Translations under genes and position numbers: made by a program
Shown here: piece after piece, positions 29,325 through 37,410 of the stretch
Layout of the letters: every line of letters begins with the position of its first letter
Position numbering within the stretch: the first letter of the stretch is position 1
The notes under the pieces: generated by a model
The model's database searches: none
What the model was told of the DNA's origin: nothing
What the model saw: the letters and a program-made list of their open reading frames with translations, nothing else
Assembly (NCBI RefSeq): GCF_003202155.1
Contig: NZ_QFLI01000012.1
Location: 1 to 64,000 of the forward strand
Source of the DNA: Marinifilum breve
Lineage (GTDB): Bacteria > Bacteroidota > Bacteroidia > Bacteroidales > Marinifilaceae
DNA length: 64,000 bases
Direction: 5' to 3'

Positions 29325-29665
29325 AGAATTAATTTCTTGCAAAAAGACAATCCGAAATATTAATTATTTTATCTAAAGCCTGTTTATATCCTCTTCTCTT
29401 AAACTCCCCCCATAACAAGGCTTACAATTATAAAATATTAATATAGTAAATATTTATAACAAAGATAATATATAAAGTGTAAGTACGAAATAGACAGAAA
29501 AAGATTGAATTAACAAAATATCAGAGCATAATCGTAAAAAAAAGATCCATGATTTCATCCATTTCAGACACATTTTTTTTTAACTTCATGGGTTGATAAC
29601 TTTAATCGAATTAATTCGCTTGGATATTCGGATTAAGGTATATTTGTAATTCAAATTTCTGAAAA
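29325..29665. other. Divergent intergenic region (SPOR operon / bcp)
   Basis: About 340 bases, very AT-rich. It contains the -7 box of bcp. No ORF, RNA or repeat recognised; the leftward promoter could not be placed. Confidence 0.4.
29639..29646 (+). promoter_or_regulatory. -7 box for bcp
   Basis: TATATTTG, a full TAnnTTTG match, 19 bases before the bcp ATG. TTGG at 29620-29623 is a possible but closely spaced -33 element. Confidence 0.6.
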
Positions 29666-30133
29666 ATGACACATTTAAAAGAAGGAGATAAAGCACCCGA
29701 TTTCAAGGGATTAAACCAAGATGAAAAAGAATTAAGATTAGCTGATTTCAAAGGCAAAAAACTAATTCTTTACTTCTATCCTAAGGATAACACGCCTGGA
29801 TGTACTGCAGAATCGTGTAATTTAAATGAAAATTACGATGCCCTTACAAATTTAGGTTTCGAGGTTATTGGAGTAAGTCCCGACAAAATTGCATCGCATC
29901 AAAAATTCATTGCAAAACACAGTTTGGCATTCAATTTAATTGCTGATACCGAAAAAGAAATTCTGGAAGCATATGGTGCCTGGGGAATGAAAAAATTATA
30001 CGGAAGAGAATACATGGGAGTAATTAGAACTACTTTCGTGATTTCAGAAGATGGTGTAATCGAGAAAATCTTTAAGAAAGTAAAAACAAAAGATCACACC
30101 AATCAGATTCTTTCCGAGATGAATTTACAATAG
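29666..30133 (+). CDS. bcp: Thioredoxin-dependent thiol peroxidase (peroxiredoxin Q/BCP)
   Basis: 155 residues. Reduces hydrogen and organic peroxides using thioredoxin. The peroxidatic C46 lies in PKDNTPGCTAES, and C51 is the resolving cysteine five residues later, as in the alpha-type BCP subclass. R at the IRTTFVIS motif completes the active site. It is 60 bases ahead of recA with no terminator between, so partial read-through into recA is possible. Confidence 0.95.
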   Translation: MTHLKEGDKAPDFKGLNQDEKELRLADFKGKKLILYFYPKDNTPGCTAESCNLNENYDALTNLGFEVIGVSPDKIASHQKFIAKHSLAFNLIADTEKEILEAYGAWGMKKLYGREYMGVIRTTFVISEDGVIEKIFKKVKTKDHTNQILSEMNLQ

Positions 30134-30164
30134 CTTGAAGCTTGACTCTTGAGACTTGAAGCTT
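30134..30164. repeat. Short direct repeat between bcp and recA
   Basis: CTTGAAGCTT occurs at 30134-30143 and again at 30155-30164, separated by GACTCTTGAGA. The significance is unknown. Confidence 0.4.
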
Positions 30165-30193
30165 TAATTAGAAAAAATTATAAAACACATATT

Positions 30194-31210
30194 ATGAGCA
30201 AAGACGTTGCAGAAATTAACAAGGAAAAGCTGAAAGCCCTTCAGCTGACCATGGAAAAAATTGACAAAACCTATGGAAAAGGTGCTATCATGAAAATGGG
30301 TGATGAAGCCGTTGAAGATATACCTGCAATTTCATCAGGATCTTTGTCGTTAAATATGGCATTGGGAGTTGGTGGATACCCTAAAGGTAGAATTATTGAA
30401 ATATATGGTCCTGAATCTTCAGGTAAGACCACTTTGGCTATTCACGCAATTGCTGAAGCTCAAAAAGCTGGTGGTATTTGTGCAATCATCGATGCGGAGC
30501 ATGCTTTCGATCGTTTTTATGCTGAAAAATTAGGTGTAGATACAGAAAACCTATTGATTTCGCAGCCTGATAATGGCGAGCAGGCATTAGAAATTGCTGA
30601 CCAATTGATCCGTTCATCAGCTATTGACTTGGTAGTCGTTGACTCGGTTGCTGCATTGACTCCAAAAGCAGAGATTGAAGGTGAAATGGGTGATTCAAAA
30701 ATGGGACTTCAGGCTCGTTTGATGTCGCAAGCATTGCGTAAGTTAACTGCAAACATCAACAAAACGAATACTACTTGTATTTTCATCAACCAGTTGCGTG
30801 AGAAGATTGGTGTAATGTTCGGTAATCCTGAAACAACAACTGGTGGTAATGCATTGAAATTCTATGCATCGGTTCGTTTGGATATTCGTAGAATTGGCCA
30901 GATTAAGGATGGCGACGAAGTAAACGGTAACCACACTCGTGTTAAGGTGATCAAAAACAAAGTTGCACCTCCATTCCGTAAGGCTGAATTCGATATCATG
31001 TACGGAGAAGGTATTTCTAAAACTGGTGAAATCATCGACTTGGGTGTTGATTACAACATCATTAAAAAGTCTGGTTCTTGGTTCTCGTATGGTGATACTA
31101 AACTAGGTCAAGGTCGTGAGGCTGTTAAAAACTTAATTAACGACAACCCGGAATTGGCTGAAGAATTGGAAAACAAGATTATTGATGCCATCAATAATCC
31201 TGCAGAATAA
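30194..31210 (+). CDS. recA: Recombinase RecA
   Basis: 338 residues from the ATG at 30194. The frame extends 45 bases further up, into the repeat-like spacer, but family alignment supports [13 protein letters not shown]. Walker A GPESSGKT lies at 72-79. Walker B, the L1/L2 DNA loops ([50 protein letters not shown]) and the C-terminal domain are complete. It catalyses strand exchange and LexA co-cleavage. The last 69 codons and the start of the 3' flank are repeated 1.4 kb downstream (see 32427-32669). Confidence 0.97.
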   Translation: MSKDVAEINKEKLKALQLTMEKIDKTYGKGAIMKMGDEAVEDIPAISSGSLSLNMALGVGGYPKGRIIEIYGPESSGKTTLAIHAIAEAQKAGGICAIIDAEHAFDRFYAEKLGVDTENLLISQPDNGEQALEIADQLIRSSAIDLVVVDSVAALTPKAEIEGEMGDSKMGLQARLMSQALRKLTANINKTNTTCIFINQLREKIGVMFGNPETTTGGNALKFYASVRLDIRRIGQIKDGDEVNGNHTRVKVIKNKVAPPFRKAEFDIMYGEGISKTGEIIDLGVDYNIIKKSGSWFSYGDTKLGQGREAVKNLINDNPELAEELENKIIDAINNPAE

Positions 31211-31243
31211 ATTCTGATACCTATTATATATGGAAAGGCTCTC
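31001..31243 (+). repeat. Direct repeat copy A: recA 3' end plus flank
   Basis: 243 bases covering RecA codons 270-338, the stop and part of the terminator. The copy at 32427-32669 matches without gaps, with 12 substitutions: 11 in codons, all synonymous, and one after the stop. Confidence 0.97.
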
Positions 31244-31265
31244 GCAATGCGGGGGCCTTTCTTTT
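31234..31265 (+). terminator. Terminator of recA
   Basis: AAAGGC...GCCTTT stem (31234-31239 with 31255-31260), extended by CTCGC/GCGGG pairing, then a T-rich tail. The second repeat copy carries its own version with a different loop. Confidence 0.8.
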
Positions 31266-31304
31266 ATTATTTTTAAACCATCTGTAATTTTTTCGCATAA
31301 AAAC

Positions 31305-31328
31305 ATACTAATAGTATAAGAAACTATT
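31305..31328 (+). promoter_or_regulatory. Overlapping dyads upstream of the ECF sigma gene
   Basis: ATACT-AAT-AGTAT at 31305-31317 overlaps AATAGT...ACTATT (31310-31315 with 31323-31328), ending nine bases before the sigma ATG. It may be an operator for autoregulation; no TAnnTTTG box was found. Confidence 0.3.
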
Positions 31329-31336
31329 ACAAACAT

Positions 31337-31837
31337 ATGCCTCTCAATACAAACAACAACTTTATTGAATTAATTCAAAAGCATTCTGGTATTATACAAA
31401 AAATTGTATCTCTATATATCGATAATTATGAAGATCAAAATGACTTACAACAAGAAATAATCCTTCAAGCTTGGAAGTCTTTCTCAAAGTTTAGATTTGA
31501 TTCTTCTTTTAGCACATGGTTATACAAAATAGCATTAAATACAACTTTAACCTATCACAAAAAAGAGCAAACCAGAATCAAAACTATAGACATTGATGAT
31601 GCGATATTATTAGAAAAAGATTCCAATTATAATGAGGATCATGAATTATTGTACAACCTTATAAGATCACTTAACGATATCGATAAAACTATAATAACAC
31701 TGCACCTTGATGGATACAAGAATAAAGAAATTGTTGAAATCATCGGAATAAATCAAAACATGGTGAACGTAAAAATATTCCGAATCAAAAAGCTAATCAT
31801 TCAAAAATTTAAGGAGGTACAAAATGGATCTAAATAA
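31337..31837 (+). CDS. ECF-type RNA polymerase sigma factor
   Basis: 166 residues. Region 2 runs from ~10-75 ([26 protein letters not shown], then [11 protein letters not shown]). Region 4 is an HTH at ~110-155 ([29 protein letters not shown]). It is preceded by short dyads and followed, with a 14-base overlap, by a membrane protein gene that is probably its anti-sigma partner. Both genes look more AT-rich than recA. The pair sits between two copies of the recA 3' end, which suggests it was acquired as a unit. Confidence 0.92.
   Translation: MPLNTNNNFIELIQKHSGIIQKIVSLYIDNYEDQNDLQQEIILQAWKSFSKFRFDSSFSTWLYKIALNTTLTYHKKEQTRIKTIDIDDAILLEKDSNYNEDHELLYNLIRSLNDIDKTIITLHLDGYKNKEIVEIIGINQNMVNVKIFRIKKLIIQKFKEVQNGSK
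31811..31817 (+). promoter_or_regulatory. Strong Shine-Dalgarno inside the sigma gene
   Basis: AAGGAGG, six bases before the ATG at 31824. Such a site is unusual among the genes of this window. It should allow independent initiation of the overlapping downstream gene. Confidence 0.7.
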
Positions 31838-32636
31838 AACATGGAAAGAATTAGAAACAAAGAAAATTTCTTCAAAAATTTCTAAACAATATATCGAAAA
31901 TTCTATTCGAAATGAATCTATTTCAATATTCGAAACACTTCAAAAAAGGTTAACAGTGAAAAGCTGGTATTGCCTTTTGTTTTCATCCCTTATTTTTACA
32001 TTGCTGATATCACTACCTTATAATAAAGCAACAATAATAATCTTATCACTTTTACTAGTACCGTTTCTAGTATTTTACATTTTCATTAAAATAAAATTGA
32101 AGATAATTAAAAATACAAGCTTAAACCATAACCTTCTCGCTACTATTCAACTTGTTCACAACATTACTAAGAATATTTTAAATCAAGAAACTGTTATATT
32201 CACCACATTAAGCCCTTTTATGATTTTAGGCTCCTTTCTTATTCCCCTATTTTTAAAAGGATATTCAGTTACAAATATTATTTCTCAACCTACTTTAATA
32301 TTTACTCTCTTAATTTTAATCCCTGCAGGAAGTATTGCCTCATATAAATTCGGCAATAAATTAAATGATATTGTATTTGGTAGTTACCTAAAAAAACTAG
32401 AACACTACCTTGAATTCGACAAGAAATACGGAGAAGGTATTTCTAAAACTGGTGAAATCATCGATTTGGGTGTTGATTACAACATTATCAAGAAGTCTGG
32501 TTCTTGGTTCTCGTATGGAGATACCAAACTAGGTCAAGGTCGCGAGGCAGTTAAAAACTTAATTAACGACAACCCAGAATTGGCTGAAGAATTAGAAAAC
32601 AAGATTATTGATGCCATCAACAATCCTGCAGAATAA
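31824..32636 (+). CDS. Membrane protein (likely anti-sigma) fused to a duplicated RecA C-terminus
   Basis: 270 residues. Residues 1-~200 are a membrane protein with a ~45-residue cytosolic N-terminus and four hydrophobic segments (50-68, 70-95, 122-146, 155-172), fitting an anti-sigma factor for the overlapping ECF gene. Residues 202-270 are identical to RecA 270-338. The fusion is in frame. The joint follows EFD, which RecA also has at the same place (GAATTCGA at 30986 and 32412), then KK replaces IM. Most likely the RecA tail is a by-product of cassette insertion, and the native gene probably ended near the joint. Whether the tail is translated or functional is unknown. Confidence 0.85.
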   Translation: MDLNKTWKELETKKISSKISKQYIENSIRNESISIFETLQKRLTVKSWYCLLFSSLIFTLLISLPYNKATIIILSLLLVPFLVFYIFIKIKLKIIKNTSLNHNLLATIQLVHNITKNILNQETVIFTTLSPFMILGSFLIPLFLKGYSVTNIISQPTLIFTLLILIPAGSIASYKFGNKLNDIVFGSYLKKLEHYLEFDKKYGEGISKTGEIIDLGVDYNIIKKSGSWFSYGDTKLGQGREAVKNLINDNPELAEELENKIIDAINNPAE

Positions 32637-32669
32637 ATTCTGACACCTATTATATATGGAAAGGCTCTC
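32427..32669 (+). repeat. Direct repeat copy B: displaced recA 3' end
   Basis: Gap-free match to 31001-31243 with 12 substitutions. It contains the last 69 recA codons, stop and start of the 3' flank, but no recA start; it is a recA fragment now joined to the membrane-protein gene. Confidence 0.97.
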
Positions 32670-32687
32670 ACTCGAGGGCCTTTTTTT
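32660..32687 (+). terminator. Terminator after the fused gene
   Basis: AAAGGC (32660-32665) pairs with GCCTTT (32678-32683) with an inner TCTC/GAG pairing, followed by a seven-T run. It corresponds to the recA terminator but the loop sequence has diverged. Confidence 0.85.
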
Positions 32688-32703
32688 ATGGACGCAAGAA
32701 GGG

Positions 32704-32954
32704 AGACGCAGATTTTTATGATTTGATGTTTAAAGGTATGTTTAGAATTTGAGGTTGGATACTATATTTTAACCATCGTAGTATACCTAGGCAAGTGGTA
32801 AAAGATAAAATATGATTTGTTCTATGATATGCGAACGGCCAGATCATATTTTATCATTATTCTCCAAAGCTGGCAAACCAAAATGGTAAAATAAGAATCA
32901 CTTAGCTCAATTCCCTATACACATTCAAACATCAAATCATAAAAATCTGCGTCT
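32704..32954. mobile_element. MITE-like element with perfect 28-bp inverted ends
   Basis: The 28-base left end 32704-32731 (AGACGCAGATTTTT...) is perfectly complementary to 32927-32954. Inside is a second perfect 13-bp inverted repeat (32804-32816 with 32843-32855). The element is 251 bp and encodes no protein. The right flank repeats AAAATCTGCGTCTAA at about 32962-32976. It could be a miniature inverted-repeat element or a large structured repeat; no transposase is in the window. Confidence 0.65.
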
Positions 32955-33049
32955 AAGAATGAAAATCTGCGTCTAATTAATTCGTAATTGTTCATTGTTC
33001 ACTACATTTACGGTGCTGAAAATTATACAAACAACAAATATCTACAATC

Positions 33050-35143
33050 ATGACAAACAAGTACTTTTTGTTAGGATTGGCTTTTGTAACAGGATTAACT
33101 TCTTGTGAGCAAAAAGCCGAAGAATCAAAAAACGATTCATCCTACAAAACTCCTGAAACCAAATTGGCTTCAGACGTTATGACTCCGGAGGTTTTATGGT
33201 CTTTCGGACGATTGGGTGGAGAAAGTATCTCGCCTGACGAAAAAACAGTTCTTTACGGAGTAACTTACTTCAACAAAGAAGAAGACAAATCGTACCGCGA
33301 TTTATACACAGTGCCAGTAGCTGGTGGTGAGGCAACTCAAATTACCAATACGGCTGCCAAAGAGTGGGGCGAGCGTTGGACCAAAGATGGAAAAATTGCT
33401 TTCCTTTCTGCAGAAAGCGGAGCTGTTCAAGTATGGGAAATGAATGCCGACGGAACTGCTCGCAAGCAGTTGACTGATGTTGAAGGTGGAATTAACGATT
33501 TCAAATTCTCACCAGATGAGTCAAAAATTGTTTACTCGAAAGAGGTTAAGCTAAGAAAAGACGTACACGACAAGCATCCTGATTTGAAAAAAACCAACGG
33601 TAGAGTAATTACCGATGAGTTTTATCGTCATTGGGATCATTGGGTAGAAACTTACACTCACCTTTTTGTTGCTGATTTTAATCGCGCAAGCATGTTAAAA
33701 GGTGGTAAAGATATTATGGAAGGTGAGCAATGGGAAGCTCCTGTGCGCCCTTGGGGTGGAATGGAACAGGTAGGTTGGACCGTTGATGGCAAAAACATTG
33801 CTTATTCTTCTCGCAAGAAATATGGCGTTGAATATTCTCTTTCAACCAATACTGATATCTACTTCTACAATGTAGAATCGGGCGAAACCAAGAACATGAC
33901 CAAAGGCATGATGGGCTACGATCAGAACATTGCATTCTCGCCTGACGGAAAATACATGGCTTGGGAAAGCATGGAGCGCGATGGATACGAAGCTGATCAG
34001 ATTCGTTTGTTCCTATTGGATCTTACAACCGGTGAGAAAAAATACATGACCAAAGGTTTCGATCAGAACGTGGGTCACCTTACTTGGACAAAAGACAGCA
34101 AATCGATATATTTCATCTCCGACTGGCATGCTACCGACGAAATTTACCGCATGGATATTGCTGATGGAAAGATTCACAAAATCACCGAAGGTGTTCACAA
34201 TTACCAAACTGTTCATCCTGTTGGCGATAAGTTAATTGCCAAGCGTGTATCGATGAGCAAGCCTGCAGAAATCTATAATGTTGATGCCAAAACTGGCGAA
34301 GCAAAAGAGATTTCATTCGTAAACAAGCACATTTTGGATCAGTTAACCCTTGCTACTGTTGAAAAACGTTGGGTAAAAACTACTGATAACAAGCAGATGT
34401 TGGTATGGGTAATCAAACCTCCACATTTCGACGAGAACAAAAAGTATCCTGCAGTTCTTTATTGCCAGGGTGGTCCTCAAGGAACAGTTTCTCAGTTCTG
34501 GAGCTACCGTTGGAATTTCCAAATGATGTCGGCTAATGGTTATGTGATTGTTGCTCCTAACCGTAGAGGTTTACCAGGTTTTGGACAGGAATGGAACGAG
34601 CAGATTTCTGGTGATTACGGTGGACAGAACATGAAAGATTACCTATCGGCAATCGATAATGTAAAAGCTGAAAAGTATGTTGATGAAGATCGTTTGGCTT
34701 GCGTTGGTGCATCATACGGTGGATTCTCAACTTTCTGGATGGCTGGTCACCACAACAAGCGCTTTAAGGCATTCATCGCTCACGACGGAATGTTTAATTT
34801 GGAAGCTCAGTACTTAGAAACTGAAGAGATGTGGTTTGTAAACTGGGATCTTGGTGGTGCATACTGGGACAAAAAGAACAAGATTGCTCAGCGTTCATAC
34901 GCTAACTCTCCTCACAAATTTGTTGACAAGTGGGATACACCAATCATGGTGATTCATGGTGAGAAAGACTACCGTATTGTTGCTTCTCAAGGGATGCAGG
35001 CATTTAATGCTGCTCGTTTAAGAGGTATTCCTGCAAAATATCTTTACTTCCCTGAAGAAAATCACTGGGTATTGGGTTGCCAAAACGGAATTTTATGGCA
35101 GCGCGAATTCGCTAGCTGGTTAGATCAATGGTTGAAAAAATAG
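33050..35143 (+). CDS. S9 family prolyl oligopeptidase-type peptidase, lipoprotein
   Basis: 697 residues. A lipoprotein signal (LLGLAFVTGLTSCEQ) is followed by a beta-propeller region (~40-420, PD40-like repeats such as FSPDGKYMAWES). The alpha/beta-hydrolase catalytic domain has S555 (GASYGGFS), D640 (HGEKDYR) and H672 (ENHWVLG). Such enzymes release dipeptides or cleave oligopeptides in the periplasm. Codon use is richer in C/G third positions than in its neighbours (for example the sigma cassette), as expected for a well-expressed gene. Confidence 0.94.
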   Translation: MTNKYFLLGLAFVTGLTSCEQKAEESKNDSSYKTPETKLASDVMTPEVLWSFGRLGGESISPDEKTVLYGVTYFNKEEDKSYRDLYTVPVAGGEATQITNTAAKEWGERWTKDGKIAFLSAESGAVQVWEMNADGTARKQLTDVEGGINDFKFSPDESKIVYSKEVKLRKDVHDKHPDLKKTNGRVITDEFYRHWDHWVETYTHLFVADFNRASMLKGGKDIMEGEQWEAPVRPWGGMEQVGWTVDGKNIAYSSRKKYGVEYSLSTNTDIYFYNVESGETKNMTKGMMGYDQNIAFSPDGKYMAWESMERDGYEADQIRLFLLDLTTGEKKYMTKGFDQNVGHLTWTKDSKSIYFISDWHATDEIYRMDIADGKIHKITEGVHNYQTVHPVGDKLIAKRVSMSKPAEIYNVDAKTGEAKEISFVNKHILDQLTLATVEKRWVKTTDNKQMLVWVIKPPHFDENKKYPAVLYCQGGPQGTVSQFWSYRWNFQMMSANGYVIVAPNRRGLPGFGQEWNEQISGDYGGQNMKDYLSAIDNVKAEKYVDEDRLACVGASYGGFSTFWMAGHHNKRFKAFIAHDGMFNLEAQYLETEEMWFVNWDLGGAYWDKKNKIAQRSYANSPHKFVDKWDTPIMVIHGEKDYRIVASQGMQAFNAARLRGIPAKYLYFPEENHWVLGCQNGILWQREFASWLDQWLKK

Positions 35144-35165
35144 ATCTTAGATCTTGATATAATAG

Positions 35166-35197
35166 AATCCCTGCCAATTTTGGTGGGGATTTTTTTG
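35166..35197 (+). terminator. Terminator of the S9 peptidase gene
   Basis: AATCCCTGCC...GGTGGGGATT stem with two G-U pairs and a T7 tail. Confidence 0.8.
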
Positions 35198-35238
35198 TGC
35201 TCTCACTTCAAGTGAGAATCTCAAAGGCAATATTGCAA

Positions 35239-35994
35239 TTATAGTTCTCTCGCTTCCTCTCTCCTCTTTGCCCAATCAGCTCTTCTCTTTCTTATTTTCT
35301 GGTTCATTTTTTTGAGACTTACCTGAAAAGTTCTTGCCATACGGTCGTAACTCTCAGGCTCCAATTTTTGAAAAGCAAACAAAATGGGCAGAATTTCTTC
35401 ATTCAATAATTTATGAACCTTTTGAGCTTGAGCAGTGGTTTGTACTCTTTCTTTTCGTTGGGCTCGCTCTTCAGCACTCAACAAATAACTAGCATCCGAC
35501 TCTTCAATCAAATCTTCTATACCAGCAAGAAACACCTCTAAACCATCCAGATTTTTTGCTTCAGATTTTAATTCACCTACACTTAAAACCTGTACCAAAT
35601 TTCTCAGGCACACTACCTTTTTACTACGATTTGTTTTGTGAACATTCACACCAATGGCAACAATTAGTCTCCACACAATTTTGGCATCCCTTCTTTTATC
35701 CTCATCAGGATGATACAAATACGATTTCACCAAATGCTTTAATCCCATAAACAAACTTGCAATTTGTTTATTCAATCTATTCAAATCATTGGTATAAGTT
35801 CCTTTTCGTGGTTGTCTATATGCATTTCTAAGAATCAAAATTTGTTGTTCAAGCTCTTTTAAATGTTTATGCAATTGGTCATTTATTTTTAGATTTTCAT
35901 ATCTCCAAATATTAACAAACATCTGACCAAGCACAACAACTTCCTTTGCATTGGCATGAGCCAATAATTGCTGATTTTTATTCATAATATCCAT
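35239..35994 (-). CDS. Hypothetical helical protein (DUF6261-like)
   Basis: 251 residues, almost entirely helical and highly charged, with no signal peptide or membrane helix. There is a central basic cluster (KTNRSKKVVCLRN) and a C-terminal coiled coil ending in KKMNQKIRKRRADWAKRREEARE. The layout reminds me of the Bacteroidota DUF6261 family, but I could not confirm this. It is flanked by a terminator and a long AT-rich gap, so it appears to be monocistronic. Confidence 0.7.
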   Translation of the reverse strand: MDIMNKNQQLLAHANAKEVVVLGQMFVNIWRYENLKINDQLHKHLKELEQQILILRNAYRQPRKGTYTNDLNRLNKQIASLFMGLKHLVKSYLYHPDEDKRRDAKIVWRLIVAIGVNVHKTNRSKKVVCLRNLVQVLSVGELKSEAKNLDGLEVFLAGIEDLIEESDASYLLSAEERAQRKERVQTTAQAQKVHKLLNEEILPILFAFQKLEPESYDRMARTFQVSLKKMNQKIRKRRADWAKRREEAREL

Positions 35995-36371
35995 AGAAAG
36001 TTACACCCATTAAAGTAGTATTTTTTTACAACTAAGTAATTAATTAACTTTTTATTTTTTAATTATATACTTTGTATTATTTATATTTTATTTTTGTTAT
36101 ACTTTTTTTCTGATTGTAGATTTAGTAATTTCTTTTGATTTTTATTTTTTTACATTGATAATTGCATATCTAAATGCAAAAACATAAAATAATTGCATCT
36201 AAAAATATTTTCTAACTGATATTTTAATCTGTTATTAATACTTTAAGCAGTATTTCAACAAACAATCGAACTTCCAGTAAAATATAATATGGCATTTAAA
36301 ATACATTTGGCTTAATTAATCTAAGCAATCAGCTAAAAATCCCTAAGTTTGCAGAAAATTTTTAATCTCCC
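35995..36371. other. Very AT-rich intergenic region
   Basis: 377 bases, strikingly AT-rich between ~36010 and 36240 with long T and A runs. It contains the -7 box of the DMT transporter at its right end. No gene, RNA or repeat recognised. Confidence 0.5.
36344..36351 (+). promoter_or_regulatory. -7 box for the DMT transporter
   Basis: TAAGTTTG, a full TAnnTTTG match, 20 bases before the ATG. Confidence 0.55.
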
Positions 36372-37274
36372 ATGAAGAAATTCTTCCTATCAACCACAGT
36401 ATTGGCCATATTTGCCTGCCTTTTATGGGCAACACCTTTTACTGCAATTAAAATTGGATTGAAGTACACTACTCCATTACAATTTGCAGGCTTGCGCTTC
36501 TTTATATCAGGATTATTGATCCTTCCTTTTATTAAAGATTTAAAGTTCAAAATACTGGAATCGAAAAGAAGATGGAAATTTGTACTGTGGGTAGCCCTTT
36601 TGCAAACTACTTTCCTTTACGGATTGTTCTACATGGGAATAAGCTACGTTCCCGGCGCATTGGGCGCCATGCTAATTGGAGCACAGCCACTTTTTGCAGC
36701 CATTATGGCTCATTTGATGCTAAGCAACGATAAAATGAGCTGGAAAAAGGTTTTTGCCATTTTGCTAGGAATGGCTGGTGTTTGCATTATCAGTTTAGGA
36801 CGATCGGATTTCGTTTTTTCTACTACCATTCCTTTGGGTGTTGGTATTCTGATTCTGAATAACATCGTAGGTAGTACGGGCAATGTAATTGTATCGCGCG
36901 ATGCCAAGGATATGCCTCCACGTGTATTGGCTTCCTTCTCGATGATTATTGGTGGAATCGGATTGATGTTGGCATCTATTCCAATTGAAAATCCATCGTG
37001 GAATTTTAATCTACCGGGTGAATATTGGATTTCATTAGGATGGTTGGCCATGGTATCGGCCTTTGCCATTACCATTTGGTTCGGATTGCTTCAACGCCCA
37101 AACGTAAAAGTATCAAACCTAAACACCTGGAAATTTATCATCCCTATTTTCGGCGCCTTCCTAAGTTGGATGATTTTACCTGATGAAAACCCGGATACTA
37201 TTTCGATTATTGGGATGGTAATTATTGGATGTAGTTTGTTAACGGTAAACTATCTAAATCGCAAAGCGATTTAA
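36372..37274 (+). CDS. EamA/DMT family transporter
   Basis: 300 residues with ten predicted membrane helices in two EamA repeats (~8-140 and ~150-295). Hallmarks are LLWATPFTAIKIGL in helix 1, GALGAMLIGAQPLFAAIMAH closing repeat 1, and the second-repeat equivalent LNTWKFIIPIFGAFLSWMILPDE. The family exports or imports amino acids, nucleobases and drugs; the substrate cannot be read from sequence. A second DMT gene lies at 61253. Confidence 0.92.
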   Translation: MKKFFLSTTVLAIFACLLWATPFTAIKIGLKYTTPLQFAGLRFFISGLLILPFIKDLKFKILESKRRWKFVLWVALLQTTFLYGLFYMGISYVPGALGAMLIGAQPLFAAIMAHLMLSNDKMSWKKVFAILLGMAGVCIISLGRSDFVFSTTIPLGVGILILNNIVGSTGNVIVSRDAKDMPPRVLASFSMIIGGIGLMLASIPIENPSWNFNLPGEYWISLGWLAMVSAFAITIWFGLLQRPNVKVSNLNTWKFIIPIFGAFLSWMILPDENPDTISIIGMVIIGCSLLTVNYLNRKAI

Positions 37275-37330
37275 AATTACGAATGATTAATTACGACGGG
37301 CATTTAAAGGAGCAATTTCTATATAAAATA

Positions 37331-37351
37331 AGACGTAGCAGTGCTACGTCT
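37331..37351. repeat. REP-like palindrome
   Basis: AGACGTAGCA-G-TGCTACGTCT, a perfect 10-bp palindrome with one central base, flanked by a TCTAC tail. It resembles the short palindromes scattered between genes in many bacteria. Without a U-run it is not a good terminator. Confidence 0.6.
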
Positions 37352-37369
37352 CTACAAATATTTTTATTA

Positions 37370-37410
37370 AACGCTGACAGGCCTTGCAGACGCTGTCAGG
37401 TTTTCGTAAT
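37370..37410. repeat. Short direct repeat, left copy
   Basis: AACGCTGACAG...GACGCTGTCAGGTTTTCGTAATT. It matches 38209-38250 in the same orientation with a few changes, and the pair flanks the YARHG gene. This copy carries an internal CTGACAG/CTGTCAG dyad. Confidence 0.65.

Noticed and set aside
30134-30193. Longer RecA start at 30149
   Set aside because: It would read through the repeat-like spacer; the ATG at 30194 matches the RecA family N-terminus.
31001-32669. Intein or group I/II intron in recA
   Set aside because: recA is uninterrupted and complete; the extra copy lies downstream as a fragment, and no splicing motif is present.
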